Shown piece after piece: positions 48,513 through 57,278 of a stretch of 64,000 bases of DNA. A program made the translations under genes and the position numbers. The first letter of the stretch is position 1. Each line of letters opens with the position of its first letter. A model generated the notes under the pieces. It saw nothing but the letters and a program-made list of their open reading frames with translations. It ran no database searches and was not told the origin of the DNA. The stretch comes from Pantoea sp. A4 (lineage in GTDB: Bacteria; Pseudomonadota; Gammaproteobacteria; Enterobacterales; Enterobacteriaceae). The stretch is from the NCBI RefSeq assembly GCF_000295955.2, contig NZ_ALXE01000019.1, positions 372,001 to 436,000 of the forward strand. The letters run 5' to 3'.

Positions 48513-49388
48513 TTAGCTTTTTGCCAGCTTATCCGCCACATCCTGCCAGACAAACGGCACTAAATCGCTGTAACGCAATTGACGCTGTGCTAACTGCGCC
48601 GGTAGCTCGCCTTGTAATTCACTGGTTGCCTGACTCATCACTCCGCTCAACCCGACATCCTGCAACGTTTTCACCACTTCCTGCATCTCTTCTGAACGGC
48701 GCACGCCATGTTCCGCGACGCGGCTAATCAAATAGTGTGGCAGTTGGTCGTCCCAGCCTAAAGAGGGAAAGCTGGCGTGCAGGGAGTTCAGTACCGGGGC
48801 TTCAACGCCATACAGACGCGCGGCGCGCAGGCACTCGGTGGTCAGGGCTTCAAGGCCTTTGATCATCACACTGCGACACATCTTGATGGCAGAGACTTCC
48901 CCCACCTGAGCGCTGGCCGCACGGGCGTTGCAACCCAACTCAGTCAGGCGAAGTGCAACCCGCTCAGCCTGAGTCCCCCCGATCAACAGCGGTGTCGCCA
49001 GCCGCTTCGGCGGCACCGGAGCCATCACCGCCACGTCGAGATAATCCCCGGCCCCGCCTGCCACAACCTGGGCCGAACGGCGCTTGGTTTCCGGGGCCAC
49101 GGAGTTGAAATCCAACAGGATTTGCCCAGGTTGTAACAACGGAGCCAGCTCCTGAGCCACCTCTGCGGCACTGCCTGCGGTGACTAATGACAGCACCCAC
49201 TTAACCCCCTGTACGGCTTCAGCCGCACTGCGAGCCGGTGTTACGTTCAGTTCTTCAGCACGCTGGCGCATCGCCTCGCCTTCAGCACTGAGCAGCTTTT
49301 TATCCCAGATTCGCACGCCAGCGGCGGCGAGATCGGCAGCATAAACACTGCCCGCCTCACCAAATCCAATAATGGCAATTTCAGCCAT
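48513..49388 (-). CDS. NAD(P)-dependent oxidoreductase, 6-phosphogluconate/3-hydroxyisobutyrate dehydrogenase-like with DUF1932
   Basis: A 291-residue protein with an N-terminal Rossmann fold (IAIIGFGEAGSVYAADL) and the beta-hydroxyacid dehydrogenase pattern DFNSVAPETK and GEVSAIKMCRSVMIKG with the usual catalytic lysine. The C-terminal part matches the DUF1932 type. It is the last gene of the four-gene set with galD, galC and galB, 9 bases after galD. It may reduce or oxidise a 4-oxalomesaconate-type intermediate or a carboxylated semialdehyde; the exact step is not known. The 4,5-cleavage semialdehyde dehydrogenase LigC belongs to a different family. Confidence 0.88.
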   Translation of the reverse strand: MAEIAIIGFGEAGSVYAADLAAAGVRIWDKKLLSAEGEAMRQRAEELNVTPARSAAEAVQGVKWVLSLVTAGSAAEVAQELAPLLQPGQILLDFNSVAPETKRRSAQVVAGGAGDYLDVAVMAPVPPKRLATPLLIGGTQAERVALRLTELGCNARAASAQVGEVSAIKMCRSVMIKGLEALTTECLRAARLYGVEAPVLNSLHASFPSLGWDDQLPHYLISRVAEHGVRRSEEMQEVVKTLQDVGLSGVMSQATSELQGELPAQLAQRQLRYSDLVPFVWQDVADKLAKS

Positions 49389-49397
49389 AACGCCTCC

Positions 49398-50480
49398 TTA
49401 ATGGCCCTGCCAGAGCGATCCCGGCACGGCAACGCGACCGTCAAACAGCAAGCGCGCGGTACGAATGAGCCCGCTGTTAATCACTTGTCCTGCGGCATCC
49501 CGCTGCAACATCACACTGAACTCCCCGCTGGGATGTTCCACCGCCAACTGCTGATTCAGCGCGCTACTCACCTGCGCAACGCCAGCGGTAATACTGCCGT
49601 CGATCAAACAGGCAGTGGCGACACTCACCGCGCCCAGTACGCCAATCGATGCATGGCAGCGGTGAGGAATAAAGGTGCGCGTGGTCAGCGCGCCTCCCTG
49701 CTGAGGTGCGGCCACCAGGGTCATTTTTGGCACCGTGCGCTGAGCAACATCACCCAGCTGCATTTTTGGCCCCGCCTGCAAGCGAATGGATTCCAGCCGC
49801 GCCTTCAGTTCCGCGTCATTATCTAACTGTTCGCGACTTTCTAATCCACTGCGGCCCAGATCGGCGGCACGAATCAGCACCACCGGCATACCGTTATCGA
49901 TACAGGTCACTTCTATGCCATCAAAGGTGTCACGCGGCTGCCCGGTGGGCAGTAACGCGCCACAGCTTGAACCCGCAATATCCTGGAAGTTGAGGATCTG
50001 CTGAGCGGCATAGCCCGGCACGCCGTCAATGCGCGTATCACCTTCATACTCGACGCTACCTTCAGGTGTTGCAATTTCCGCTTCGGCAACCTGCCCGGTA
50101 TTCACCATGAAAATACGTACGCGCGTGCGATCGCCCTGCGCGGCAACCAGCCCTTTTTCGATTGCAAACGGGCCCACCGCCGCCAGCACATTACCGCAGT
50201 TCTGGCCATAATCGACCACGGCTTTATCTACGTTGACCTGGGCAAACAGGTAATCAACATCAGCATCACTGCGCGTGGAAGGGCTAACGATCGCCACTTT
50301 ACTGGTCAGCGGATCTGCGCCGCCCAGGCCGTCAATTTGGCGTTTGTCGGGCGAACCCATCACCGCCAACAGCACCCGATCGCGCAGTGCGGCGTCTGCG
50401 GGCAGATCGCTCGCCAGGAAGCAGGCGGCTTTCGAGGTACCGCCGCGCATCATTACACAGGGGATCAGCGTCTGTTTCAT
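49398..50480 (-). CDS. galD: GalD-like 4-oxalomesaconate tautomerase (PrpF family)
   Basis: Interconverts the keto and enol forms of 4-oxalomesaconate in gallate breakdown. The 360-residue product starts with the PrpF/GalD block [20 protein letters not shown], followed by [40 protein letters not shown] and [19 protein letters not shown]. The cysteine in QNCGN and the serine or cysteine in GTSK are active-site positions in the family. Overlaps the aldolase gene by 4 bases, so translation is coupled. Confidence 0.88.
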   Translation of the reverse strand: MKQTLIPCVMMRGGTSKAACFLASDLPADAALRDRVLLAVMGSPDKRQIDGLGGADPLTSKVAIVSPSTRSDADVDYLFAQVNVDKAVVDYGQNCGNVLAAVGPFAIEKGLVAAQGDRTRVRIFMVNTGQVAEAEIATPEGSVEYEGDTRIDGVPGYAAQQILNFQDIAGSSCGALLPTGQPRDTFDGIEVTCIDNGMPVVLIRAADLGRSGLESREQLDNDAELKARLESIRLQAGPKMQLGDVAQRTVPKMTLVAAPQQGGALTTRTFIPHRCHASIGVLGAVSVATACLIDGSITAGVAQVSSALNQQLAVEHPSGEFSVMLQRDAAGQVINSGLIRTARLLFDGRVAVPGSLWQGH

Positions 50481-51196
50481 GCGTCGTTCTGCAATTGTTC
50501 AACGGTATCGAAGTAGCGCAGGCCCTTTTCTGCCAGCGTGCCACGCATCTGGTAGATATCCAGCCCCAGCTCACCGGCTGCCAGGCGCTGACGTTTACCC
50601 TCTTCCGCATCCACACGTTTCTGCGCGGCCAGGCTAACCTGCTGTGCCTGCTCACGCGGCACAATCACCACGCCATCATCATCGGCAATCACCACATCGC
50701 CTGGCGTCACCAGTTGGCCGGCGCACACCACGGGCACATTGACTGACCCCAGCGTGGCTTTCACCGTCCCCTGCGCATACACCGCACGCGACCAGACCGG
50801 GAAGTTCATTTCACGCAATGTCTGGCTGTCGCGGATACCGATATCACCCACCAGGCCTACCACACCACGCGCCTGGAGTGACGTCGCTAACAGGTCGCCA
50901 AAGAAACCATCGTGACATTCAGAGGTCGGTGCAACCACCAGCACATCACCGGGCTGGCACTGCTCCACGGCGACGTGGAACATCCAGTTATCCCCTGGCG
51001 AGACCAGCACGGTGACCGCGCTGCCCGCAATGGCGCGGTTTTGCTGTACCGGGCGTACCCGCACGTCCAGTAATCCCTGACGCTGCTGCGCTTCATGCAC
51101 TGTCGCTACACCGTAGCGGGCAAAATCGGCCATCAGGCTTTGGTCGGCGCGCGCAATATTACGCACCACAACCCCTTTTTTTCCTGGCAGGCTCAT
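50477..51196 (-). CDS. galC: 4-carboxy-4-hydroxy-2-oxoadipate aldolase/oxaloacetate decarboxylase (RraA-fold, GalC/LigK type)
   Basis: Splits 4-carboxy-4-hydroxy-2-oxoadipate into pyruvate and oxaloacetate with a divalent metal. The 239-residue product has the class II HMG/CHA-aldolase pattern: [38 protein letters not shown], and the catalytic Arg-Asp in [13 protein letters not shown]. It differs from plain RraA proteins by the extended C-terminal helix. Overlaps galD and galB by 4 bases on each side. Confidence 0.9.
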   Translation of the reverse strand: MSLPGKKGVVVRNIARADQSLMADFARYGVATVHEAQQRQGLLDVRVRPVQQNRAIAGSAVTVLVSPGDNWMFHVAVEQCQPGDVLVVAPTSECHDGFFGDLLATSLQARGVVGLVGDIGIRDSQTLREMNFPVWSRAVYAQGTVKATLGSVNVPVVCAGQLVTPGDVVIADDDGVVIVPREQAQQVSLAAQKRVDAEEGKRQRLAAGELGLDIYQMRGTLAEKGLRYFDTVEQLQNDA

Positions 51197-51930
51197 GACA
51201 GATTCTCCGTTACGCGTGGGAACAGACTCTGGTAGCCTTCACCGTGGGTGATGTCGCGCCCGCTGGTGATACCGATGTTGCGCTTCGCCTGAACACCGCG
51301 CTGTAACGCGACGCGGGTGTAGTACTCCCACAGGTGTTCTTGTCCCGCCATACACTGGATCGCGGCGTACTTCTTATCCCACACCGAAGTGATATCCAGC
51401 AGCACATCGGGCTTCCAGTTGCACTGCTCTGGCTGATGCGGCTCAAAGCTGTAAACCGGCGGCGCGCCAACAATGGTTTCACCTGGGCGATAGCCTTCTG
51501 CCTGTGCGATGATGCGCGCTTCCTGCGCCAGATTTGCCGCCAGCGGATGATCGTAGTTGTACGGGTCAGCAACGGAGTGCGTCAGTACAAAGTGCGGTTG
51601 CACCTTACGGTAGACATCCGCCAGACGGAACAGTGTCTCTTTGTCTGCACGCAGCGGATAATCGCCTAAGTCGAAGAACTCAATACTGGCTCCGAGGATC
51701 TCCGCTGCCGCTTCCGCTTCTGCACGACGATGCTGTTTTACCAGCGCCTCAGTCATATTCCCTTTACGCCACAGTTTGGCCGACTCACCGCGCTCACCAA
51801 ACGAGAGACACACCACATGGACGTCATAACCCTGTGCCGCATGCAGCGCGATAGAACCGCCCGCACGCCAGACGAAATCTGCTGAGTGAGCGCTAACCAC
51901 AAGGGCACTTTTCTTGGTGTTGTTTTCCAT
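51193..51930 (-). CDS. galB: GalB-like 4-oxalomesaconate hydratase (PIG-L/LmbE fold)
   Basis: Hydrates 4-oxalomesaconate to 4-carboxy-4-hydroxy-2-oxoadipate. The 245-residue product belongs to the PIG-L deacetylase fold, and its metal-site motif reads [13 protein letters not shown] in place of the deacetylase AHPDD. This change fits the hydratase branch seen in GalB of Pseudomonas putida. Other marks: [40 protein letters not shown]. First gene of the operon, divergent from the LysR regulator. Confidence 0.88.
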   Translation of the reverse strand: MENNTKKSALVVSAHSADFVWRAGGSIALHAAQGYDVHVVCLSFGERGESAKLWRKGNMTEALVKQHRRAEAEAAAEILGASIEFFDLGDYPLRADKETLFRLADVYRKVQPHFVLTHSVADPYNYDHPLAANLAQEARIIAQAEGYRPGETIVGAPPVYSFEPHQPEQCNWKPDVLLDITSVWDKKYAAIQCMAGQEHLWEYYTRVALQRGVQAKRNIGITSGRDITHGEGYQSLFPRVTENLS

Positions 51931-52061
51931 TTTTCATTCCCGCATTGACTGTTTTTTTCATCCTGACACGCGGCATCAGGGGCGGGATAATGCCTTTCAT
52001 TGCGCAGGCTATGATTTTTATTTATGTTGTGATCACGCTCTCTTGTACATCCTGCACAGAC

Positions 52062-53285
52062 ATGAAAAAGAAATCAGAAGATAAAATAATTAAAATCATG
52101 CAAATACGTGCTTTTTGCATGATAGCCGACCGGGGAACCGTGTCTGAAGCTGCGGAGAATTTATTTCGCACCCAGTCAGCCATCACCCGTTCGATACGTG
52201 ATCTGGAACACAATCTGGCGGTGCCGCTGTTCGAACGCCAGGCCAGCGGGATGTTATTAACCGAGCTGGGGAAGGCGATTTTACCCCGCGCCCAGCGTGC
52301 CATTGCCGAACTGCATCAGGTGCCAGCGCTGCTCAGTCGGCTAAAACAGGACCGCCGCGATGAGGCCGAACCGGTGTGGCTGTTTAACCTGCGACGCTTG
52401 CAGATTTTTCTCGCCTTATGCCGTCTGCACCACACGCAAAGCGTCGCCAGCTCGCTGGGTATCAGCCAACCGGCAGTCAGCGCCGCGCTGAAAGTGCTGG
52501 AGAAAGGGGCCGGGATGGTGCTGTTTCGCCGTACGCCAAAGGGCATGATGCCCACCGCTGCCGGACGCGAGATGGCCCCGGTGATCAGCCGCGCACTGAA
52601 TGAGATCCGCCATATTCCCGACGAGCTGGCTGCGCGCCAGGGGATTCTTACCGGAACGGTGAATATTGGCGCGCTACCGCTCAGCCGCAGCCGCCTGCTG
52701 CCGCTAGCCATCGCCCGGCTGATTGCACGTCATCCCGGTATTCATATCGTCACCAATGAGAGTGCTTTCAGCACGCTGATCACCGAACTGCGGGCCGGAG
52801 AGGTTGATTTTATTCTTGGCGCACTCCGCCATGATGAGGCCATTCTCGATATTCATAATCAGACGCTGTTCGACGAGGAGTTGATCCTGCTGGTGCGCCA
52901 GAATCACCCGCTCTGTAGCAAACCGCCAGGCGCCAGCGCATTAAGCCAGGTACAGTGGATCTTGCCGCGCAGCAACTCGCCCGCCCGCCATCTGTTGGAC
53001 GGCGCATTTCAGCAGGCCGGAATGGATGCCCCAACGCCCGTGGTTGAAAGCGGCGATCTCGCCATCGTACGTGGACTGCTACTGAATTCGGATATGGTGG
53101 CGGCGGTTTCCTCACAGCAGCTGGATTTTGAAGTGAAAGCGGGTGTCCTGCGCCAGCTCTCTTTGAAGCTGCCTGACACCCGCCGGGAGATCGGGCTAAC
53201 CTTCCGTCAGGGAGCGCTGCACTCCCCGGCAACCACCGCCCTGCTGACCTGCATCCATGAAGTCGTTGCCGATGGTTTTAAATGA
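52062..53285 (+). CDS. LysR-family regulator with two tandem helix-turn-helix domains
   Basis: The start is taken at 52062 (MKKKSEDKIIKIMQIRAF; 407 residues); 52098 is an alternative and neither has a clear ribosome site. LysR proteins normally have one N-terminal winged helix-turn-helix and about 300 residues. Here a first lies at residues 13-72 (MIADRGTVSEAAENLF, TQSAITRSIRDLE, VPLFER) and a second, also complete, at about 110-170 (LQIFLALCRLHHTQSVASSL, SQPAVSAALKVLE, LFRRTPKGMMPT). The ligand domain follows, beginning at GTVNIGALPLSRSRLLPLAI. Divergent from galB and upstream of the transporter, so it probably controls both. The inducer is likely a pathway intermediate. Confidence 0.9.
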   Translation: MKKKSEDKIIKIMQIRAFCMIADRGTVSEAAENLFRTQSAITRSIRDLEHNLAVPLFERQASGMLLTELGKAILPRAQRAIAELHQVPALLSRLKQDRRDEAEPVWLFNLRRLQIFLALCRLHHTQSVASSLGISQPAVSAALKVLEKGAGMVLFRRTPKGMMPTAAGREMAPVISRALNEIRHIPDELAARQGILTGTVNIGALPLSRSRLLPLAIARLIARHPGIHIVTNESAFSTLITELRAGEVDFILGALRHDEAILDIHNQTLFDEELILLVRQNHPLCSKPPGASALSQVQWILPRSNSPARHLLDGAFQQAGMDAPTPVVESGDLAIVRGLLLNSDMVAAVSSQQLDFEVKAGVLRQLSLKLPDTRREIGLTFRQGALHSPATTALLTCIHEVVADGFK

Positions 53286-53318
53286 AACGCATAGATCTCT
53301 AAAAAAAAGTTTAACCAC

Positions 53319-53340
53319 AAGCCCGTAATTCGGGCTTTCC
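53319..53340 (+). terminator. Weak terminator after the LysR gene
   Basis: AAGCCCG / CGGGCTT, 7-base-pair stem with a 5-base loop and a short T-tail, 33 bases past the stop. The transporter gene 160 bases further on may have its own promoter. Confidence 0.55.
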
Positions 53341-53503
53341 AGATAGCTGCACACTGTTAAATCCATCACAGTATAAACCCAACTCATACCTCTAAAAGCC
53401 TTTTGCGACTGACACCACGCGGCGCTCGCGCTTAACGTGGGGACTGAAATTTTCTCTCATCACAACAATAACTGCCCTCAGCGGCACCACAGAGAGCGTC
53501 CCT

Positions 53504-54886
53504 ATGAAGCGTAATAACCTGATCAATGTGAAGTCGTGGATCGACGATCACCCTATCTCCCCCTTCCAGTGGCGCGTGCTGATTCTGTGCCTGGTGATCA
53601 TTATGTTCGACGGCTACGATGCCGCCGTCATGGGCTTTATCGCCCCGGCCCTGATTGAGGGCTGGGGCATCAGCAAAGCGGCGATGGGCCCGATCCTCGG
53701 TGCCGCCATGTTTGGTGTCGCACTGGGTGCACTGATTGCCGGGCCACTCTCAGACCGCTTTGGCCGTAAACGCACCATTCTTTACTCCGTGCTGGTGTTC
53801 GCCGCCTTTAGCCTGGTGTGCGCGCTGGCACGTTCTCCGGTGGAGATGGCGCTGTTGCGCTTTATTGCCGGATTGGGATTGGGTGCGGTGATGCCGAACT
53901 GCGTAACCTTGATCTCCGAATACATGCCAGAACGGCGCAAAGGATTCATGATCACCCTGATGTTTAGCGGTTTTAATATTGGCTCTGGCCTCGGCGGATT
54001 TATTGCTGCCGCCCTGCTCAACCACTATAACTGGCAAGCAGTGCTGATTTTTGGTGGCACAATCCCGCTTATTTTGCTGCCGGTATTGTTCTGGCTACTG
54101 CCTGAATCGGTACTGAATCTGGTGGTGCGTAAAGCCCCGCGTGAACGCATTGCCGCGTTGCTGAACCGTATGGGGGGACACTTCCAACCCGATGATGCCT
54201 TTATCCTGAATTCCCCGGAAGTAAAACGCCGTGGCACCATTGGCGAGCTGTTCCGTCACGGCTTTGCCCGTGGCACTGTGATCCTGTGGCTGACCTATTT
54301 TATGGGCCTGTTCGTGATTTACCTGCTGAATGGCTGGTTGCCGACCATTATGCGTTCTGGCGGTATCTCCCTTGAACAAGCGGCGATCATTGCCGGTTTA
54401 TTCCAGTTAGGTGGTCCGGTGGGCGGCATTATTGTCGGTGCCTTGATGGATAAAATGCGTCCGCGCTATGTCATGGCGGTGGTCTATTTTATCGGCTGTC
54501 TGTGCCTGATAATGCAAGGGGTGTTTGGCTTCAGCGGGACAACGTTAGGCGTGCTGATTTTCTTCACCGGCATGTGCATTAACGGCGCGCAAAATGGTTT
54601 GCAGGTGTATGCACCGGCCTTCTATCCCACGGAAATTCGTGCCACCGGGGTAAGTTGGATGCACGGTATTGGCCGCATTGGCGCCATCCTCAGCTCTTCT
54701 ATGGGGGGTATTTTGATGGGCGCGTTTCCGGCGGAAGGGGCCATCTTCTTCGTACTGGCGCTGCCTGCGTTACTTGCTGCGGTCAGCATTACCCTGCACC
54801 GCAACGTAGCATTAGCGCTGAAGGTGAAAGGCGCGGGCCTGGCCGAAGTGCCGGCACTCTCTCAGAGTATGAATCCACGCCCTTAA
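53504..54886 (+). CDS. MFS transporter, aromatic acid:H+ symporter (AAHS) family, GalT/PcaK-like
   Basis: Twelve-helix major facilitator of 460 residues. The N-terminal DGYDAAVMGFIAPAL (first helix aspartate typical of AAHS carriers), the loop motif GPLSDRFGRKR and its repeat GALMDKMRPRY are clear. The family imports protocatechuate, 4-hydroxybenzoate or gallate; the neighbours suggest gallate or a related tricarboxylate intermediate. Same strand as the LysR regulator. Confidence 0.92.
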   Translation: MKRNNLINVKSWIDDHPISPFQWRVLILCLVIIMFDGYDAAVMGFIAPALIEGWGISKAAMGPILGAAMFGVALGALIAGPLSDRFGRKRTILYSVLVFAAFSLVCALARSPVEMALLRFIAGLGLGAVMPNCVTLISEYMPERRKGFMITLMFSGFNIGSGLGGFIAAALLNHYNWQAVLIFGGTIPLILLPVLFWLLPESVLNLVVRKAPRERIAALLNRMGGHFQPDDAFILNSPEVKRRGTIGELFRHGFARGTVILWLTYFMGLFVIYLLNGWLPTIMRSGGISLEQAAIIAGLFQLGGPVGGIIVGALMDKMRPRYVMAVVYFIGCLCLIMQGVFGFSGTTLGVLIFFTGMCINGAQNGLQVYAPAFYPTEIRATGVSWMHGIGRIGAILSSSMGGILMGAFPAEGAIFFVLALPALLAAVSITLHRNVALALKVKGAGLAEVPALSQSMNPRP

Positions 54887-54892
54887 CCCTGG

Positions 54893-54923
54893 GGACTCTG
54901 GCCTCTGTGTCAGGCCAGAGTCC
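54893..54923. terminator. Hairpin between the transporter and the aminotransferase genes
   Basis: GGACTCTGGCCT / AGGCCAGAGTCC, 12-base-pair perfect stem with a 7-base loop, between convergent stops 43 bases apart. No U-run; probable bidirectional terminator. Confidence 0.65.
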
Positions 54924-54929
54924 GGGCCG

Positions 54930-56054
54930 TTATGCGGCGTTAAACTCGCCGCTGGCCACGAGGAAATCAATCAACTGCGTCAGCTTTTGCAGATCCTCCA
55001 GCGCGATATTGTGGAAGATGGCAATACGCAGCTGGTTACGCCCCAATCCACGGTATCCCTCAATGCCATACACCAGACGCTGCGCATTCAGGTAATCCGT
55101 CAGCTTCTCCACGTTAATGGCATCGCTAACATCAACCGTACACACCGTGGTGGAACGCGCGGCTTCATTTTCCACATACGGCGTCAGATAGTCGCTGTTT
55201 TGCGCCCATTGATAGATCAACTGGGCCTTTTCGCCTGCCAGGTGCTCAACGGCGGCAAAACCTACCTGATTCATACGTTTGAGCTGCTCCGCGAACAGGA
55301 ACAGCGTCACGGTCGCGGGGGTGTTGTAAGTCTGCTGCTGTTTGCCATTGCTCAGCGCCAGACGCCAGTCAGCAAACACCGGAATGTAACGCCCTGCGGT
55401 GGCCGCCACTTCGGCAATGCGCGCCTGCGCTGCCGGAGACAGGATAGCCACAAACAGACCACCTTCACTGGCAAACACTTTCTGTGGCGAGAAGAAGAAC
55501 AGGTCGACGCGGGAGAGATCGCACGCAATTTGCCCCGCTCCGCTGGTGGCATCCACCGCCAGTAAACACCCTTCTGCCACCGCAGGCAGCTGGCTGTTCA
55601 TCACGCCGGTGGAGGTTTCATTCAAGGTCCAGGTGACAACATCCGCACGCGCATCCGCCTGTGGCACGTTGGGCTGACCATTTTCCGCCACCACTGCCTG
55701 CGCCGTGATCCAGGGAACCCGCGCGGAGGCCTGGTGCCACTTCTGGGAAAATTCACCGCATACATAGTGGGTGATGTGGGATTTCACCAGCCCTAATCCC
55801 ACCATATCAAACACCAGCGTAGCGCCACCGTTACCCAGCACGATGGCGTAATCTTCAGGGACATTCAGCAAAGTACGCAGATTTTCCTGAATTTCGCCAC
55901 ACAGCTGGCGCACAGGCAGCTTACGATGGCTGGTGCCCAGCAGGTGTGGCCCACGGGCCGCCAACTGGGTTAAATCATCTAGATTGATCAGCGATGGGCC
56001 GCAGCCAAAACGGGGATCGGCCGGGATTAATGCATCGGGAATCGTTATTGCCAC
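54930..56054 (-). CDS. Phosphoserine aminotransferase, mycobacterial type
   Basis: PLP enzyme of 374 residues in the serine-synthesis class. The GTG at 56054 with AAGGA upstream gives VAITIPDALIPADPRFGCGP, which aligns with the start of Mycobacterium SerC; the ATG at 56084 lies before that ribosome site. Shared blocks include LLGTSHRKLPVRQL, LGNGGATLVFD, NETSTGV, DATSGAG, the PLP lysine in FFSPQKVFAS, QTYNTPA and GLGRNQLRIA. Enteric bacteria make serine with a different SerC next to aroA, so this is likely a transferred or specialised second enzyme. It is 36 bases downstream of yeeZ on the same strand. Confidence 0.9.
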   Translation of the reverse strand: MAITIPDALIPADPRFGCGPSLINLDDLTQLAARGPHLLGTSHRKLPVRQLCGEIQENLRTLLNVPEDYAIVLGNGGATLVFDMVGLGLVKSHITHYVCGEFSQKWHQASARVPWITAQAVVAENGQPNVPQADARADVVTWTLNETSTGVMNSQLPAVAEGCLLAVDATSGAGQIACDLSRVDLFFFSPQKVFASEGGLFVAILSPAAQARIAEVAATAGRYIPVFADWRLALSNGKQQQTYNTPATVTLFLFAEQLKRMNQVGFAAVEHLAGEKAQLIYQWAQNSDYLTPYVENEAARSTTVCTVDVSDAINVEKLTDYLNAQRLVYGIEGYRGLGRNQLRIAIFHNIALEDLQKLTQLIDFLVASGEFNAA

Positions 56055-56090
56055 TTCTCTGTCCTTGGTTGTGAGATAAATCAATCGGGG

Positions 56091-56918
56091 TCACTCCAGT
56101 GGCATTGTCACTGGATCACTGTAGGTATATTCAAAGCCCAGCTCCTGACAAATGCGCGATCCATCCACGATCTTACCTTTGTCTTGCGCCACTGAAGGCA
56201 GGAACTGTGGCGGCGTCAAACCCAGTTGACGGGTGACGCTGGGGTAGAACGTATCCCGTGAAGGGTGCTGGGGCGCGCAGAGGTTGTAAACGCGCCCTCC
56301 TTTTGGCGTTTGCAGCAGCAGCATAATCGCATCCACCACATCGTCCAGATGCACCAGGTTCACCACATGCGAACCGGCATCTAAATCCGTTTTTCCCGCG
56401 AGGAAACGGCCCGGATGGCGTTTCGGCCCCACCAGACCCGCAAGACGCACAATGTCTACCTGCGTACCCGGCAGATCGTGCAGCCAGTTTTCCAGCTCAA
56501 TCAAATTTTTTCCCGCGGTGGTGTCACCCTGGAGCGGACTGTTCTCTTTCACTACCCCGGCCACTGAGCCATAGACCGAAGTCGAACTGGTAAACACAAT
56601 ACGCGGGACTTTGTGCGCCAGCGCGGTATCCACCACATTTTGTACGGCTTGCATGTAGTGCTCGCCACCGGCCACCGTGCGGCTGGCGGGCAGTGTCACC
56701 ACCAACGCATCCACGGAAAACAGCGTATCCAGATCCTCAGCTTCGCACACCATTTCCGGCGTCAGTTCCAGCTGAAATGCACTGATGCCACACCGTCTGG
56801 CCGCGTCCACGCCATCTGGCGTGGTTTTACTGCCGTTCACCTGCCAGCCACGCGCCGTCAGCGCCATTGCCAGCGGCATTCCCAGCCATCCTAGCCCGAT
56901 GATTGCGACTTTTTTCAT
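56091..56918 (-). CDS. yeeZ: YeeZ, NAD(P)-binding epimerase/SDR-like protein
   Basis: Extended short-chain dehydrogenase-like protein of 275 residues. The start at 56918 (MKKVAIIGLGWLGMPLA) has GGGAG 6 bases upstream; the open extension to 56945 does not match homologues. The N-terminal GLGWLGMP nucleotide loop, VFTSSTSVYGSV and the NLVHLDDVVDAI segment fit E. coli YeeZ, which likewise lies next to the his operon. Function is unproven. Confidence 0.93.
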   Translation of the reverse strand: MKKVAIIGLGWLGMPLAMALTARGWQVNGSKTTPDGVDAARRCGISAFQLELTPEMVCEAEDLDTLFSVDALVVTLPASRTVAGGEHYMQAVQNVVDTALAHKVPRIVFTSSTSVYGSVAGVVKENSPLQGDTTAGKNLIELENWLHDLPGTQVDIVRLAGLVGPKRHPGRFLAGKTDLDAGSHVVNLVHLDDVVDAIMLLLQTPKGGRVYNLCAPQHPSRDTFYPSVTRQLGLTPPQFLPSVAQDKGKIVDGSRICQELGFEYTYSDPVTMPLE

Positions 56919-57008
56919 AGTGACTCCCGGCTTACTCTGTTGCACCTTGCTCTATCTTAGGGCTAGCAGGCAGCGCAAGCCAGTCCCTGACATCATGAAA
57001 AAAAATGC

Positions 57009-57037
57009 TTGCCAGCCGCGTTTATCTTCGTTAGGTT
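57009..57037 (+). promoter_or_regulatory. his operon promoter
   Basis: TTGCCA and TAGGTT separated by 17 bases; TAGGTT is also the -10 I recall for the enteric his promoter. The transcription start would be near 57044, about 34 bases before hisL. No gene lies between it and yeeZ, which is divergent. Confidence 0.7.
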
Positions 57038-57077
57038 ATTTGCCATATCAATGAATACTCATTCATGCGGAATTAAT

Positions 57078-57125
57078 ATGAAACGCGTTCAGTTCAACCA
57101 CCATCATCACCATCACCCTGACTAG
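57078..57125 (+). CDS. hisL: HisL, his operon leader peptide
   Basis: A 15-residue peptide, MKRVQFNHHHHHHPD, with six consecutive histidine codons. Ribosome stalling at these codons when charged tRNA-His is short prevents the terminator from forming and lets transcription enter hisG. E. coli and Salmonella leaders carry seven histidines. Confidence 0.95.
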   Translation: MKRVQFNHHHHHHPD

Positions 57126-57186
57126 TCTTTCAGGCGATGTGTGCTGGGAGACGATTAGGATCTTCCAGTGGTGCGAGCGCAAAGAG

Positions 57187-57222
57187 AGCCCCCGGAAGAT
57201 CATCTTCCGGGGGCTTTTTTTT
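57187..57222 (+). terminator. his operon attenuator
   Basis: AGCCCCCGGAAGA / TCTTCCGGGGGCT stem with a 3-base loop and eight Ts. It lies between hisL and hisG and is the terminator arm of the attenuation switch. Upstream segments around 57155-57185 can pair alternatively. Confidence 0.93.
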
Positions 57223-57278
57223 GGGCGAACGCAACCCAACGATTGACAGACAAGATAATAAAAGAGGACAGGCACAAC

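Noticed and set aside
51945..52061. N-terminal extension of the LysR regulator with a hydrophobic stretch
   Set aside because: The upstream frame from 51945 lacks homology to LysR N-termini and lies in the divergent promoter region.
57098..57116. Run of six histidine codons resembling a cloning tag
   Set aside because: It is the natural his leader peptide, in frame with MKRVQFN and followed by the attenuator.
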